A stretch of DNA of 64,000 bases from Mesodorylaimus sp. YZB2_4 (GCA_030248295.1 JASANH010000834.1:1-64000); one strand, 5' to 3'. Positions 35,201 through 46,703 are shown, counted from the stretch's first letter. Notes: generated from the letters alone by a model not told the origin. Made by a program: numbers and translations.

Positions 35201-38200
35201 TACATATATGGCTAATGCGTCGTGTTCTTGGATATAGTTCGATGCCCCAGCGGTGCACCATTGGGTCCACCTTGTGCGACGCAGGCGAATCTAAACCAAA
35301 ACAATTACTCACCTGATTCAACCCATTCAAAAACGACCTGTCCATTGAATTACTTTTGCGAAAGCAGTCTGAACTTTTGTTGCCCCCTGACTCTTCAGAG
35401 GACGCCAGGTAAGAGTGATCATATCATGCCATATACGTCTTCCAACTCAATGTTTTCAGAACTTTATTGCCCCGATGGTAGCTTGTCAACAGAAGTCTGC
35501 AGCCGGCTGGCATCCTGCAGGAGCGGCTTCTTCTGCCTGACTAACCAAGATGGGTCCTATTGCTGCCCGACACGGCTGTCAAGGCCATGCACAAACTGTA
35601 AGCCAGATCGACTGGCTGGAACACTTGGAGGCGGATGGATTAGACTGCCTTGACAAAGCTGTCTCAATTCAGCTTATTCATCACCCATGGCCGAAATAGT
35701 GTAAAGTAATAATGCATATACTGTGACCTGCGATTTACAGTACGCATAGCAATCGTTTCATTTTTTAGGTCCTGCCGAAATTCTAATCTGCTTGAAATGC
35801 ATGCCCTCCCAGAGCATTGCTGATGTTCTGTTCAGATTTTGCTTCACTGTTCTGCTTTGCATGTGCACAATAGCTATATTAAGTATATTTATTGTGGTTT
35901 GCGTGCTTTCACGTGGCTTCTGTAAATGTACCTTTCGCCATTGTTCTCAGAAACTCCCAGTGAATTCTCAATGAAGCATCTTTTCGGATTTTCAGCTAGC
36001 CTTCCCTGTTAACTGCGCTTTCTCTGACTCCTCTTGCTTTAGGTATAATCATTGCGAGCAACCAATTCAAGTGTCAGGATGGAAGACACCCGACTTCGTC
36101 TTGTCAAACGGATAACGACTGCGATCGTGGCTACATGTGCACGTCGGGCTTTTGCTGTAAGAGCAAACACGTGACTAACCTTCGATATCAATCACGTAAG
36201 TCGCCGACCTTGGTAGTTTATGTTGTACTGACACAGGAGGCCGACCACAGAAACCAGGTTTGGGAAAAGACGGGCCTAGCAGGAAGTAGTGGGGTCTATG
36301 CCCCATTGAGAGACTTACCCAGATCATCCAGTATGCCTGATTTCTGTGGTAAGACCTCAGCTATAGGACAGGTCTTCGCCTATGTTGATCAGCGTATCAA
36401 GTATTATCAGCGGACTCAGATCAGGTGACTTAGCGCGCGAACATCAGCCAATATTAGTTGCCTATCCTGGCTAACCCTTCACCAATTTGCATCTTCCACT
36501 TCCACCCACAAATGTTAACTACTTTCGCAAATTGTTTTGTTTGAGTTGTTTGAGTTTAAAAAGCGCGTCTCCTTATATGCAGCTTGTCCTGGCTACATCT
36601 CGCCCTCGATTCGTCCAACGACATGCGGTACGAGCAGTCAGTGCCCGTCCGGCTATTTCTGTCCATATTCGGCCGGCGTATGCTGCCCTCAACCGGCTCG
36701 TAAGTTCCTTGAAGAATGCACGTATCAGTTTTGCATGTTGCATGCGCATTATTTCAGCCCCACCTTTTTGCACTGTCCCTCTCCTGCCCTCGATTGTACT
36801 TGCCCTTTTCAAGCTCGATGTTCGCTGGAATTGCGCAGGGTTTCTGAGATATCACTAATCGTAAGAGTCCTGAAAGTGAGCATGCAAGGCTGAACGAGTT
36901 GTTTTGCTCGTTTTTCAAGGATGCCCCGATGGTGTCCAATCCCTGACTACTCGGTGCTTGTACGACGTCGACTGTCCGACTGGATTCAGTTGCCCGTCCA
37001 CAGTCGGTTATTGCTGTCGTGCAACGTTGCGTGAGTGGTGTGGCCTGCGAGGTCTACTTTTTCAACCAATTAATTCTGGGCTACAATTAAGGCAATTGTC
37101 CGGACAACACCCCGTCTCTGGTTGGTTCGTGCTCGACGAATACCCAGTGCGGACAGGGATACTATTGCCCCTCGTTGGTTGGAGCCTGTTGTAGTAGTAC
37201 ACAAGTCGCAGGTGCTTTGTCTGGTTGTGGGGTCGTTCGGGTTTGGTGTTGGGAATGCTTCTTCATTTATGGTCACTAATAGCTGTTTGAAGTGCCCTGG
37301 GACTACTTGCACGCCTTACCTCACACTTCCCCGCTCTTTTGCACGATTTATTGTAAATTTTAGCTAACTGTGCTGAAAACGTATTTTTGACCATTTTCAG
37401 CGCAGCCAACCAATGTGTGCCCCGGTTCGGTGACCATGGCAAACCCATGCAGTCAAACAGTTCAATGCCCGCCAACCTACGTCTGCAATATTGGTGTCTG
37501 CTGTCCACAACAAACCGCGACTCCTGCGCGTAAGTAATCCATACTGCATGGTACTATCGCACTTACGGGTGGCTCGAGGTTAGTTCGAATGCCAGTGCTG
37601 GGATAAGGCCTGCTGCACTAAAGGTAATGGGTACGTGGGTTTTGTGAGTATTAACACAAGTTTTCTTCGAGTCATTGGATCATTTCTGCAAAAAACTAAT
37701 CAAGGTTATCTGTCCTTCGGTTCTAACACCTTGTAAATGTCAATGTCATGTATTAGATTCACTAACTTACTGTAGCCTCTCTACAGCAGGCACTCACATC
37801 TCATTCTATTAACCCCAGTTCTCTGTGTTGTCAGTTTTACGTTTTAGTAGGTTCATGTCCCAACGGGTTGCCTGCTGTCGGCCCGTGCGTCAATGGCATG
37901 TGTGGCACTGGACTCGTTTGTAATTTGGTCAATAACATGTGTTGTACCCCAGGTAATCATCTTCCCTTATTGCATGCCTCATAATTTCACAGCGATGCAT
38001 GACATTCCGCATGCCAGCCGAACTTCGATCTGACATGTCTTACTGACGTGTCCGGTTTTCAGCCTGCCAAAACGGCTTGATCCCAGTCGGTCCGTGCGTC
38101 AATAGCCAGTGTGGTACTGGATTCACGTGCAATACAGCAACCAACATGTGCTGCCCTTCATTGGCCAGTAAGTCAGCATGCTTATTGTTAAAGCCCGTGT

Positions 38201-41200
38201 GCATGAGCATGAACTGTAACTTAACTAGGAAGGCATGTTTTGTGTGCCGTCTGATTGAATGGACTTGCATTTTTTAAACTTACAGCTTGCGCCAATGGTG
38301 CCCAAGCCATTGGTCCTTGCGTGAATGGTGCTTGCGGTACTGGCTATACTTGCAATACGACAACGAGTCTGTGCTGCCCAAGTATGGATGCCATACCTTG
38401 ATGACTGGCCTTGGCAATGCAGTGGTTCTTGTCCATGTTTAGCTTGCCCTGGAGGTTCTCAGCCCCTCGGATTGTGCCTGCCAGGAAACGTGTGTGGTAC
38501 TGGATTCATTTGCGTGAACAACCTTTGTTGTACCAGTTCGACTACAAGTATGGATTAGTGTGTTCCTGCACAACTGCACTGAACTCGATACGCACCTCCT
38601 CACCTGCACAAATCCAAGAATATGCTCAAACAAACGAGGCACTTACTAGATCCCGTGTGCATGTCTCCCCCCAGCATTCTTATCTGTTGTCTATGTCCTG
38701 CAGGCAATGTATGCGCCGATGGCCAAGAAGCTGCGGGACCTTGTTTCCCGGACAATACGTGCGGAGCTGGTTTCCAGTGTGTCAATAACTTTTGCTGTCC
38801 TGGAGCGACGGTGCCAGGAAGTACTGCATGAAATACCCTTTCACCTCTTTATCTATGCACCAGCTTCATAACCGTTATGCTTGCAGCAGTGACTGGGACA
38901 TGCGCTGATGGCCAGCCCCCCGTGGGCGCGTGTGACCAGACTGTATTTCCCGGTACTGGCTGCGCTGCTGGACTCGTCTGCAACGCCAATGCAGGTGGAT
39001 GCTGTCCGTCGGCAAGAAGGATCGTTACGAGAAGACTCAGTACTGACCACTAACTTTGGGATTACTCCCCCGTACAGCTAACCTGACATTTGCAGCTTGC
39101 CCTAATAACCAGCCCAGCAGAGGCCGTTGTATTGATGGCGGTTGCCTGCATCAAGGATACGTTTGCAACCAAGCCCTCCAAATGTGCTGCCCGACAACAG
39201 TCCCACAACGGTCTACAAGTGCTTGCCTTACTTACTTGCTTTGTCTTCTTCGGCTCATCCTCTGTTTGCATGTCTAGTGGCCAACGAATGTCCTCCCGGC
39301 AGCATATTCGGTGGTTACTGCGTCTCGAACAACACGTGCCCTGGTGAACTCGTTTGCTTGACGGCTACTAACGTTTGTTGCAGCTCGATCAGTTCCCAAA
39401 GTATGACCGCATGTTCCCTGCTTGTGATCACAGGCATGAGTTTGTGGATGCTTGATCGATTACAGCATGTCCGAACCGCCAACCCGCTTTTGGTAAATGT
39501 ACAGCTGGAAAGTGCTCTCACGATGGCTTGGTGTGTGTGGGTGCTGTTAACCTGTGTTGCCCATCAGGTATACGACCAATGCGCTTTTATGGAAGGGCGG
39601 TGTAAAGCGACGTCTTCCTTTCAGCCACCTGCGCCAATGGACAAGTGGCTGTTGGTAACTGCGTTGGTGGTGTATGCGGTCCTGGTTTCACTTGCGAGAC
39701 AGCCAGCAATCTGTGCTGCCCCACCATCGTCACAACAAGTAAGTCTGGCGTGGATGGCATGGGAAATGTGCCTGGTTGTCACGCGCCATGTTGCCTGGAC
39801 TGCAGACAGTTTGAGCCAATATAATAGGGAAACCAGAGCAGTTTCATGGGATTAGTGCATTCATTCAGTAAGCAGCGTGTACGTACCTTGTCTACCACAC
39901 TTGATATTGCTTCAAACTGCCGCAGGGTCTTTGTAGTGCTAGCATAAGAGTTCCTGATGCCTGCACGTACCCCTGCCTGTTTCAGGAGATCTATGCCCAG
40001 ACCTAACTCGCCCCATTTCAATTGCTTGTGACAGTGATAATGACTGCCCGTTTGGATACAGCTGTTCAGACTCTGTTGGTGCTTGCTGCCTGGCATCTGC
40101 ATCACCGCCTAGTAAGAGTAACAGCTGCTTTAGCCGTGGCATACTAATCAGCCATCACCTCATCCGCACAGTCCACTTGCACTCTGTAGTTCACGACCCC
40201 GTTATCACTAACTTTATTTTCACCCAATTTTTTATTGGTTTTGGTAACAATTCACTTTTCATTTGGCAGCGATTCGTCCTATAACGCCTTCGCCATGCAC
40301 AACTGGAGTCACGACTGGCTTTTGCGTCAGCGGTCTTTGCGGCGTTGGCTACTACTGCGTTAATTTCGTGTGCTGCCCAGTTTCTGGTGGTACGGTGACC
40401 ACTGCTCCAGGTGACACACCACGTCACTCTATCGTGCACAACCGCATCACATTGACCATTATGTTTTAGCAGCGTGTGCGGACGGTTCGCCCGCCGTGGG
40501 CGTCTGTATCAATGGCCAATGCGGACCTTCTTTCACGTGCACACCTAACAATCTGTGCTGTCCAGCAACAGCGGTTTCAACAGGTTCTAGCTTCTATCTT
40601 CTTCACACTGCACAGCAAATCGTGACAGCAGACCCTTGATAGACAAATACCAACCTCGCATTCTTTTAGCCGTATGCCCTGATATGACCCAGCCTGCTGG
40701 AGCGTGCATCAGCGGACTTTGTGGAACTGGATTCACTTGCATCCTGGGAAGCAACATTTGCTGTCCTGGAGCAGCAGGAGCTACAAGTGAGCGAGTTGAA
40801 TGCGTCAGATCTTCGTGGGCTGTAGATCTATGTTTCAGCTCGATGCTTGGACGGTTCGACACCAGCTGGCCCTTGCGTGAACAATCTGTGCGGTGTTGGT
40901 TTCACGTGCACGACGGGCAATTTATGCTGTCCTCAATCGCCTACAGGCACTACGGGTAAGAACCAGGCTTGCGTCGCTTCGCATCGCAGCCAACTCTAAT
41001 GCCACTTCAATGCTACGTTCTGCAATTGCAGGTGTGTGCCCTAATGGCCAACAATCGGCCGGACAATGTACGCAAGGTCTGTGCGCTTCTCCATTTTCGT
41101 GCACTCCAGACAACGAGTGCTGCGTAGCGACTAATGCTGCAGGTGGGAAGTTTTCCTGTAGAGCTATGCTAGCACTCTTTCAAAGCTTGCACCGCAACAG

Positions 41201-43264
41201 CCGGCTTCTTCAAGACGAGACGCCCATGTGATGTTTTCAGGCGCTTGTCCGAATGGTGGTCGCGCGGAGTTGTGCAACGTGGATGGAATTTCCTGCCCGA
41301 CAGCCACCTTCACTTGCATTGACGGCACGACATGCTGCGACCTCGGAGGTGGCAATGCTGTCGTCGGAGGTAAAGATGCAGAAGATAATCCACAATCTGT
41401 GAATCTTTCAAATTGTTTTTTTTTCAGATTGCATTGTTAATCCCCTGTCGTTGGGCCCGTGCGTCAGTGGTCTTTGTCCGAGCCTGTACGACTGCAGAGG
41501 CGGTTGCTGCCTTCCGTCTGCACAGGTCAGAGGTCGCGGCGAAATGGACAGTTCTGAATTCGATCTAGATATGCCAGCACCAAGACGACCATACGGACGC
41601 ATCACAGACTTTTGGGCAAACGGCGGACGCGGCTTCGACGTATTGGACCATGGTAAGGCATATTTAGAATTTGTCTTTTGCACTTACCACGCACCCTCAC
41701 GTTCCTGATCGCACCTGTCGGATGTCCGCGCATAGCCTAGCACGTTAGCCCAGCTCACGATCAGTCTTGAATGAATTTGAAATAATTACTCCCAAAATTA
41801 ATAAAAAAAACAATAAAAAAATTCGATCTGAAGCAAGGTTGCGCTTTACGCTTTTCTAGAAAACTTATGCCCTGGTGGGAGACCGGCGGCTGCCGCGTGT
41901 CGTTACGGTCTTTGCCAATCCGGTTATACGTGCGTTTTGGAGAAAAATCTTTGTTGCCCCAGCAGGCCACTTACGACGGATGCACAAGGTAAAGCGTAAA
42001 GCCATCCTTGCTTTTTTCACTGCTCATTCCCTTTCTTCTCCTTCTTATGCACTCAATTTTGATTTGCTTCGACTTGAAAACATCCAAACATTGTGTTTCA
42101 ATTTTAGGAGTCAGAGTGCAACAAGGCATCGCGCCGGGTCTGCCCTGCACTGGCAGAAGTGCATTGGAATGCAGCGGAGCCAAACAAGGACTGTCTGCAT
42201 GTGTGGGCAAAGTGTGCACGTGTCTGCCACCCGCCAGATCGACGGGAGCCACTTGCCTCATGCCACCTAGAGGATCTATTTCTCGACCTGCTGTGGGAAG
42301 TGAGTCAGCTATTCGTGTCAGATAGAGGAGCGGTCAGGACGGGTTTCGAGGTTGTCAAGTTCGCACTTGGAGTTTCCAGTCTGCAGTAATGCACTTGCCA
42401 CTAATTATCATACTGTGGCTGAGGTGACAGCTCATGGGATAGTGGGACTAGTGCACTGACCCACGCAAATTGGTAATCCCAAGGCGGGGGTTCGATTCCC
42501 CCTTAAGACTCAAGTTTCTGTGTATCTGTCTTGATACGTCATTCTGACAATAAGCCTCTTTCTCTTCGATACTTTCACATTGATCGTTGATCCTAACCTT
42601 CCCACCGTCTTAGCCTCCACTCAACGACCTCCTCTTTCAGAACCATACCACGCCCACTCGCACATTTTCCCAGGCGTGCTCAGTGATTCTGGCCCCGCTG
42701 GAAATGAAACAGGAAACGATACTATCCCAATGTCTGCCCCAACTCTGAATCAAATCCTGGCCACCACCACTATACCAACTTCCTCCCTCAATACCTTATC
42801 GCGCACAGTTGGATGCGGAAAAACTACCGATTGCGATGCCAAACTCGCCGAAAAATGCATAAATGGAACATGCATATCTCGTAAGTACATTACAAAATCC
42901 TGCTTGCTTCGATTCACGAGCTTTTTTGGTTTATTTTAGCAAAAGCCCCGGGCGAAGTATGCATTTCGAAAACCGAGTGTATTGCCTATTGCCCTAATAC
43001 AGATTGTGTGAACAATGGCCGAGGCGCTCGTGTTTGCCAATGCCCCCACAAGACGTATCGATTCGGGCGGAAGTGCTGTAAGTTCCAAAATATAGGTCAG
43101 TATATTATATTATTTATATCGGCTTGATTTCAGTTAGCAAGTGCCCGAAAGGCACTCGCCTGCACGCTGAGCGCAGGGAGTGTGAAGATGTTGCCTATTC
43201 CAATATGCTGCGTGACAGCGTAATTAGTTTTGACACTGATGCGAAAGTGACCAGTCTGTGCTAA
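30611..43264 (+). CDS. Giant lustrin/WR1 cysteine-repeat protein, 44 exons
   Basis: A continuous splice model runs over 12.6 kb. Exons: 30611-30683, 30773-31016, 31076-31317, 31895-32009, 32062-32201, 32296-32433, 32638-32760, 32820-32945, 33009-33293, 33386-33601, 33658-33831, 33930-35177, 35238-35408, 35460-35597, [35769-35974 alternative], 36043-36195, 36283-36348, 36583-36699, 36920-37030, 37092-37211, 37401-37529, 37851-37952, 38063-38167, 38286-38381, 38443-38547, 38704-38820, 38887-39039, 39096-39218, 39278-39400, 39466-39567, 39625-39738, 39986-40111, 40270-40410, 40473-40583, 40670-40786, 40839-40955, 41032-41142, 41241-41369, 41428-41652, 41860-41988, 42108-42299, 42614-42880, 42940-43077, 43134-43264. 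Skipping exon 15 gives 2400 residues. The order is signal peptide, Ser/Thr-rich stretch, chitin-binding-like region, about 42 six-Cys lustrin/WR1 modules, an EB-like module, a Ser/Thr linker and a Cys-rich end. It is probably an extracellular matrix or cuticle-associated protein. An in-frame ATG also lies at 30590. AATAAA at 43469-43474. A split into two genes cannot be excluded, but no second signal peptide is seen. Confidence 0.75.
33930..35177 (+). other. Ten-module exon of WR1 gene
   Basis: This 1248-base exon encodes ten consecutive six-Cys modules, each with a CP-x-G start, a DCP-x-GYDC-type middle and a final CC (for example CPVGYDCQRGVCC). All the other module exons carry exactly one module. 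The exon is flanked by phase 1 introns, so it is interchangeable with single-module exons. Nine internal introns were lost or never present. Confidence 0.9.
35769..35974 (+). other. Alternative transmembrane terminal exon of WR1 gene
   Basis: Acceptor TTTTTTAG (35761-35768) fits the phase 1 donor at 35598. The exon reads on for 68 codons with a strongly hydrophobic helix (VLLCMCTIAILSIFIVVCVL) and a short Cys/Arg-rich cytoplasmic tail, and ends TGA at 35972-35974. Used as last exon it gives a 1212-residue type I membrane protein with 18 modules. Skipping it to 36043 keeps the frame and continues into the second half. I see no AATAAA right after it, so its 3' end is unproven. Confidence 0.75.
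36043..41988 (+). other. Second module array of WR1 gene
   Basis: Twenty-four single-module exons plus one linker exon (36283-36348), all flanked by phase 1 introns. From 37851 on, most modules adopt a tighter form with a GPCVNG.CGTGF core and a final N.CCP. The DCP-x-GY form of the first half persists in only a few (for example 39986-40111). Introns are mostly 50-150 bases. Exon 39 adds an acidic/Arg linker (SSEFDLDMPAPRRPYGR). Confidence 0.85.
42423..42510 (+). repeat. tRNA-like SINE fragment in WR1 gene intron
   Basis: A-box-like TGGGATAGTGGG (42435-42446) and B-box GGTTCGATTCC (42489-42499) within a GGGGG/CCCCC T-stem. The acceptor arm does not pair. It lies in the intron between exons 41 and 42 of the WR1 gene, same strand. 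Confidence 0.5.
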
Positions 43265-43468
43265 CTGTTTTCTGGTATCATATTTATAAATAGGTAGTGT
43301 GTGTGCACTTTGTGCCATGTTATTCGAAGTTTGTGCGCTTTAAATTATACTTATCAAGTTTGGTTTGAAAACCTCGACGGATGTGTGGTGTGTCATCTAT
43401 GATTGAGATTCATACCATGTAAGCATATGTACCCTTTATAAGGCGCCTTTGAGTGTGCATCGATGGGC

Positions 43469-43474
43469 CAATAA
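43469..43474 (+). terminator. Poly(A) signal of WR1 gene
   Basis: AATAAA 205 bases after the stop codon at 43262-43264. Confidence 0.6.
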
Positions 43475-43713
43475 AACAGTGTATGCAATTAGAAGTTGAA
43501 GATGAGTTTTGCCTAAACACAGCCAAAGAATTTGATAGTGGAAGATCGCGAACACTTGCCTGGGCTGGGAAGTGCAAATGCTGTAGTTTCTTCAGTTTCA
43601 GAGGCTGTTGTAGGCTGATCTCATCGTCAGTCAAGACACGATTCCCCTCAAAATATTGGCGAAAATACATGCACCATTTGCGATCGATCTAACAGACCAC
43701 GGACCACGTCACC

Positions 43714-43719
43714 TTTATT
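43714..43719 (-). terminator. Poly(A) signal of mucin-like gene
   Basis: AATAAA on the minus strand, about 45 bases after the stop of the minus-strand membrane protein gene. Confidence 0.6.
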
Positions 43720-43759
43720 GGTCACACGATTAGTAGGACACATCACACGACGAGATCGA

Positions 43760-45331
43760 TCACATTCCCTTGACTCCGACAACGCCTTTCGAGCCGCTCA
43801 GCTTCCCACTGACCTTGGCACCAGCCGACTTCGATTGCCCTCCAGTTTTCATTCCCGGCGATTTCGGTGGCGCAGCAGGCTTGGCACCAGAAGATTTTGG
43901 TCGTAGATCAGTCTTGACGGATGGTTCCGGCTGCACCCCGCCAGTCGATTTCGTTTGACCGCCGATCTTGGCACCAGAGGACTTGGGTTGCACGCCAGCC
44001 TTGAAGTCGGCCGTTTTCGATGGCACAGCATTGGCAGAGGCAGAACTCGACTGCTTGCCGAGCGGAATGGACTTGGAAGTCCGCTGCAGCGAGGAGTCAT
44101 CCAGTTCGGCGTACACGCTTTGCTCCCTGGCCGGCTTGCTGGCGGAGTGTCCCCCCATGTTCATACTGAACGAGCCCGAGTGATCGCCCGATCCAGTGGA
44201 CGAGGCAGTCAGCGATTTTGGAGCTGAAGGCACCGTTTTCTTGTCCAGAGCGGTCTTGGCGGAAGGAGGAGCCTTCTTGACAGGCGGGGCTGGAGCTTTC
44301 TCTTTCGATTTGGGCTTTTTTCTTTCCTTCTGAGCACGTTGTGTCTTGCGGACACGTAGCACGACGATGAGGAGGATGATCAGAACGACGGCGACGACGA
44401 CAATGGCGATGACGATGATGATCCAGTCGGCGATCCCTTGCTTGCCTTTCTCGGTGACCTCGCCCTTGATGGCACCCTGATTGCTCGTGGTCGATTCCTC
44501 GCTTTGCGAAGTCGAGGTGGGCGGAGTTGCCCCCGACGATCTAGTGCTTTTCGAGGCGCCCGTCTCTTGAGTTAGTGTGCCTGGGCTCTCGCTTTGCGTT
44601 TGGGGTGTCTTGCTTGCAGCGGACTCCTCGCTCATCGTTTCTGGACTGGTCATGCCGCTGGCTGGCGTCTTGTCGCTTTCTTTGCTTCCAGTGCTGGTTG
44701 TCCCGTCGCTCCTCGTTTCGCTGCTGGTCCACTCGCTTCCGCCCGATCCTGTGCCAGTTCCTTCACTTTTCGTTTCCCCGGTGCTGGTCGACACGTCGCT
44801 TTTCGTCGTCCCATTGCCCTTGTCCACCGTCGCGGTGCCAGTGCCAACAGTGCCACTGGTGCTAGCAGTGCCAGCGGTTCCATCCGTGCCAGCAGTGGCA
44901 GTTTGCTCGGATCCACCGACTGGACTGGTCGGTGTGGCCCCTGTTTCGGTCTCGGCTGTCGGATCCATCGTGCAGTTATAACGCTTGCTCTTCGGACAGT
45001 GCTCGTAGAAGATCTCGTTGAGCGGCGACGTGGATGGCATGGGGCCCTTGCGGAAGATCTCAATCGTGGTCTGCCCTTTCATGCACGAGACGTCCATCCA
45101 GGGCCACGAGTCGTCGCAGGTTTTCTCGCATTCTTTTTTCTCGCATCGAGTCATCGGTGGCGGGGGCATCGGCCTGGTGCAGTCAATGCCAGAACCTTCC
45201 ACGAAGAACAGATCGGTCATGCAGTGCCGCATCTTCGGATCGCGGAATCGACAGATGCGCTCGAACTTGCAGTTGTTGCTGGCGCCGAACGTGACGATCA
45301 ACAAGGCAGCTTTCATCCACATCGAATGCAT
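43760..45331 (-). CDS. Mucin-like type I membrane protein, nematode-specific
   Basis: An intronless frame is open from 45439, but the likely start is the ATG at 45331 (MHSMWMKAALLIVTFGASNN, a signal peptide), just after a TTAG acceptor-like site that could take a spliced leader; this gives 523 residues. The ectodomain has a Cys-rich head (NNCKFERICRF, RCEKKECEKTC, FYEHCPKSK), then a ~170-residue Thr/Ser/Gly-rich mucin-type stalk. A strong transmembrane helix follows (WIIIVIAIVVVAVVLIILL), then a basic stop-transfer run and a ~170-residue cytoplasmic tail. The tail repeats Lys-Ser-x-Gly-(A/M/G)-K motifs and has one YAELDDSS site, a possible tyrosine phosphorylation or sorting motif. It is convergent with the WR1 gene, 495 bases apart. 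Function unknown; cell-surface adhesion or protection is a guess from layout. Confidence 0.8.
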   Translation of the reverse strand: MHSMWMKAALLIVTFGASNNCKFERICRFRDPKMRHCMTDLFFVEGSGIDCTRPMPPPPMTRCEKKECEKTCDDSWPWMDVSCMKGQTTIEIFRKGPMPSTSPLNEIFYEHCPKSKRYNCTMDPTAETETGATPTSPVGGSEQTATAGTDGTAGTASTSGTVGTGTATVDKGNGTTKSDVSTSTGETKSEGTGTGSGGSEWTSSETRSDGTTSTGSKESDKTPASGMTSPETMSEESAASKTPQTQSESPGTLTQETGASKSTRSSGATPPTSTSQSEESTTSNQGAIKGEVTEKGKQGIADWIIIVIAIVVVAVVLIILLIVVLRVRKTQRAQKERKKPKSKEKAPAPPVKKAPPSAKTALDKKTVPSAPKSLTASSTGSGDHSGSFSMNMGGHSASKPAREQSVYAELDDSSLQRTSKSIPLGKQSSSASANAVPSKTADFKAGVQPKSSGAKIGGQTKSTGGVQPEPSVKTDLRPKSSGAKPAAPPKSPGMKTGGQSKSAGAKVSGKLSGSKGVVGVKGM

Positions 45332-45545
45332 TCCTAATTTTCGCAGTGTTGACGTTTTCCCTTTGGAGACACGACTTGTCTGACACGACCTTTCAGCAGT
45401 GCACAAACGCAAAACGACAAGTCCAGCGCAGAAGGACACCTTAAATCAAGCGAACTTTACTTTACACTATTGCAAATAATATTGCGAATTAGTTTTCGCA
45501 TGTCGTTGTTTTTCTTGTCTTTCATTGCTTCAGCCTACTTATTAT

Positions 45546-45617
45546 CTGTTTTCTTTGGGAATGTACACGCGGACTATCCTTTATCGCGGCAGGCGTGTAT
45601 ATTCCCAAAGAAAACAG
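45546..45617. repeat. 72-base hairpin element, copy 1
   Basis: Two 25-base arms (45546-45570, 45593-45617; CTGTTTTCTTTGGGAATG...) are inverted copies with one mismatch around a 22-base loop. A second copy lies at 60350-60421. Confidence 0.9.
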
Positions 45618-46000
45618 GTTATAGCAGCGCTCATCACGAAAAAGTCATTGTCAAAGTTGGTCTGGCGATCTATACGTTATTAGAGCTCACGATCAGGTAA
45701 AATACAAACACCCCTCTGTGTGGTTGGTCTGAACTCAGCATTCGATGTTTTTAGTCGAATTGCGAGCAATGACAAACCTACCAAGTGGGCCTATACCTAT
45801 ACCCGAACCTTGGAATTTTTGGAACGTATGCTCAAGCGCGGAGATACAGCAGATCGCTGCAGAGCCGTATGCTTATCGGTCAGAGATATTGGAAGCTATG
45901 TATGCTTTATTCATGCCATCGTTTCCTCTCAACAAGGCGCCACACACGGATATCATAGACTGCATGTCTTATTCGTCGTCCCATGTGCTTCTGGCGCGCT

Positions 46001-46703
46001 TCATCCACTGACGATGAGCGGGAAGTAGCCTGAAAAGTACGCAGTTTGAAGAGAGGTTCTAGGAGTGAGTTAAGAATGACTTACTGCGAGGGATACTACC
46101 GTCGTAAAGCATGACAGCATCTCTCAAGAGCAAGCCGTAACAAGTGGACAAGTAGAAGCTGCAGCCTTTGGGCTCTACATTACGCGCCCTGATCTTAGGA
46201 AAGAGGTCTAAGAACACACCGCTGTATGTGTTCCTGACTTGAAATAAACAGGTAGCGTTCTTTGCACACAAGTAGACATTTCTATCGGACAGGCCCGAGC
46301 GGTGTGTATCGCACGACATTTCATGGATTTTTGAAAGATGACCTGCATAATTCACGTTGCCGCAGATGCAGAACGAGTAGTAGCACGCGGCGTGGATGGA
46401 GTCAGTGTCGATAAATTTATAGTAGAGCTTATTGCGCTCCACATCGACTGGCTATAAAGGACACAAAGGGCACGTGCCTGTGCCAGAGTCCTATTGCAAA
46501 GGGACTTACAGCGTCGTATTGAAATTGCGATGACTCCGCCTCCTTCATCCTGCAAAGAAAGGGGAAAGTGCTTCAGGTTTGTGAATGCAAAGAAGCCCCG
46601 TTATTGCTTATGTGCCGCGTATCAGCTCATCCGCCAGTCATATCTCGACCCCACGTCACTCTTACCAGACGATGGCCAACAGAAATATCACTATGACCTT
46701 CAT
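46001..46703 (-). CDS. Small secreted Cys-rich protein D1, unknown family
   Basis: Four minus-strand exons (46703-46666, 46549-46510, 46451-46085, 46029-46001; phases 2, 0, 1; GT-AG ends) join to 157 residues. A signal peptide (MKVIVIFLLAIVW) is split by the first intron. The main exon has about ten cysteines, including HAACYYSFCICG, SCDTHR, LCAKNATCL and STCYGLLL. The last exon adds nine residues. A minus-strand AATAAA (45906-45911) follows the stop by 90 bases. The main exon aligns with the neighbour gene D2 (DT/RTD-x-x-HA-x-CY-x-x-FC-x-CG, S-C-DTHR, C-x-x-CYG-x-LL-x-DAV-x-LY), with the same intron phases. The HAxCYxxFCxCG block faintly recalls secreted phospholipase A2 Cys patterns, but the HD catalytic pair is absent; I do not assign it. 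Confidence 0.75.

Noticed and set aside
44594-45337. 247-codon plus-strand frame
   Set aside because: Antisense shadow of the Ser/Thr-rich mucin-like gene.
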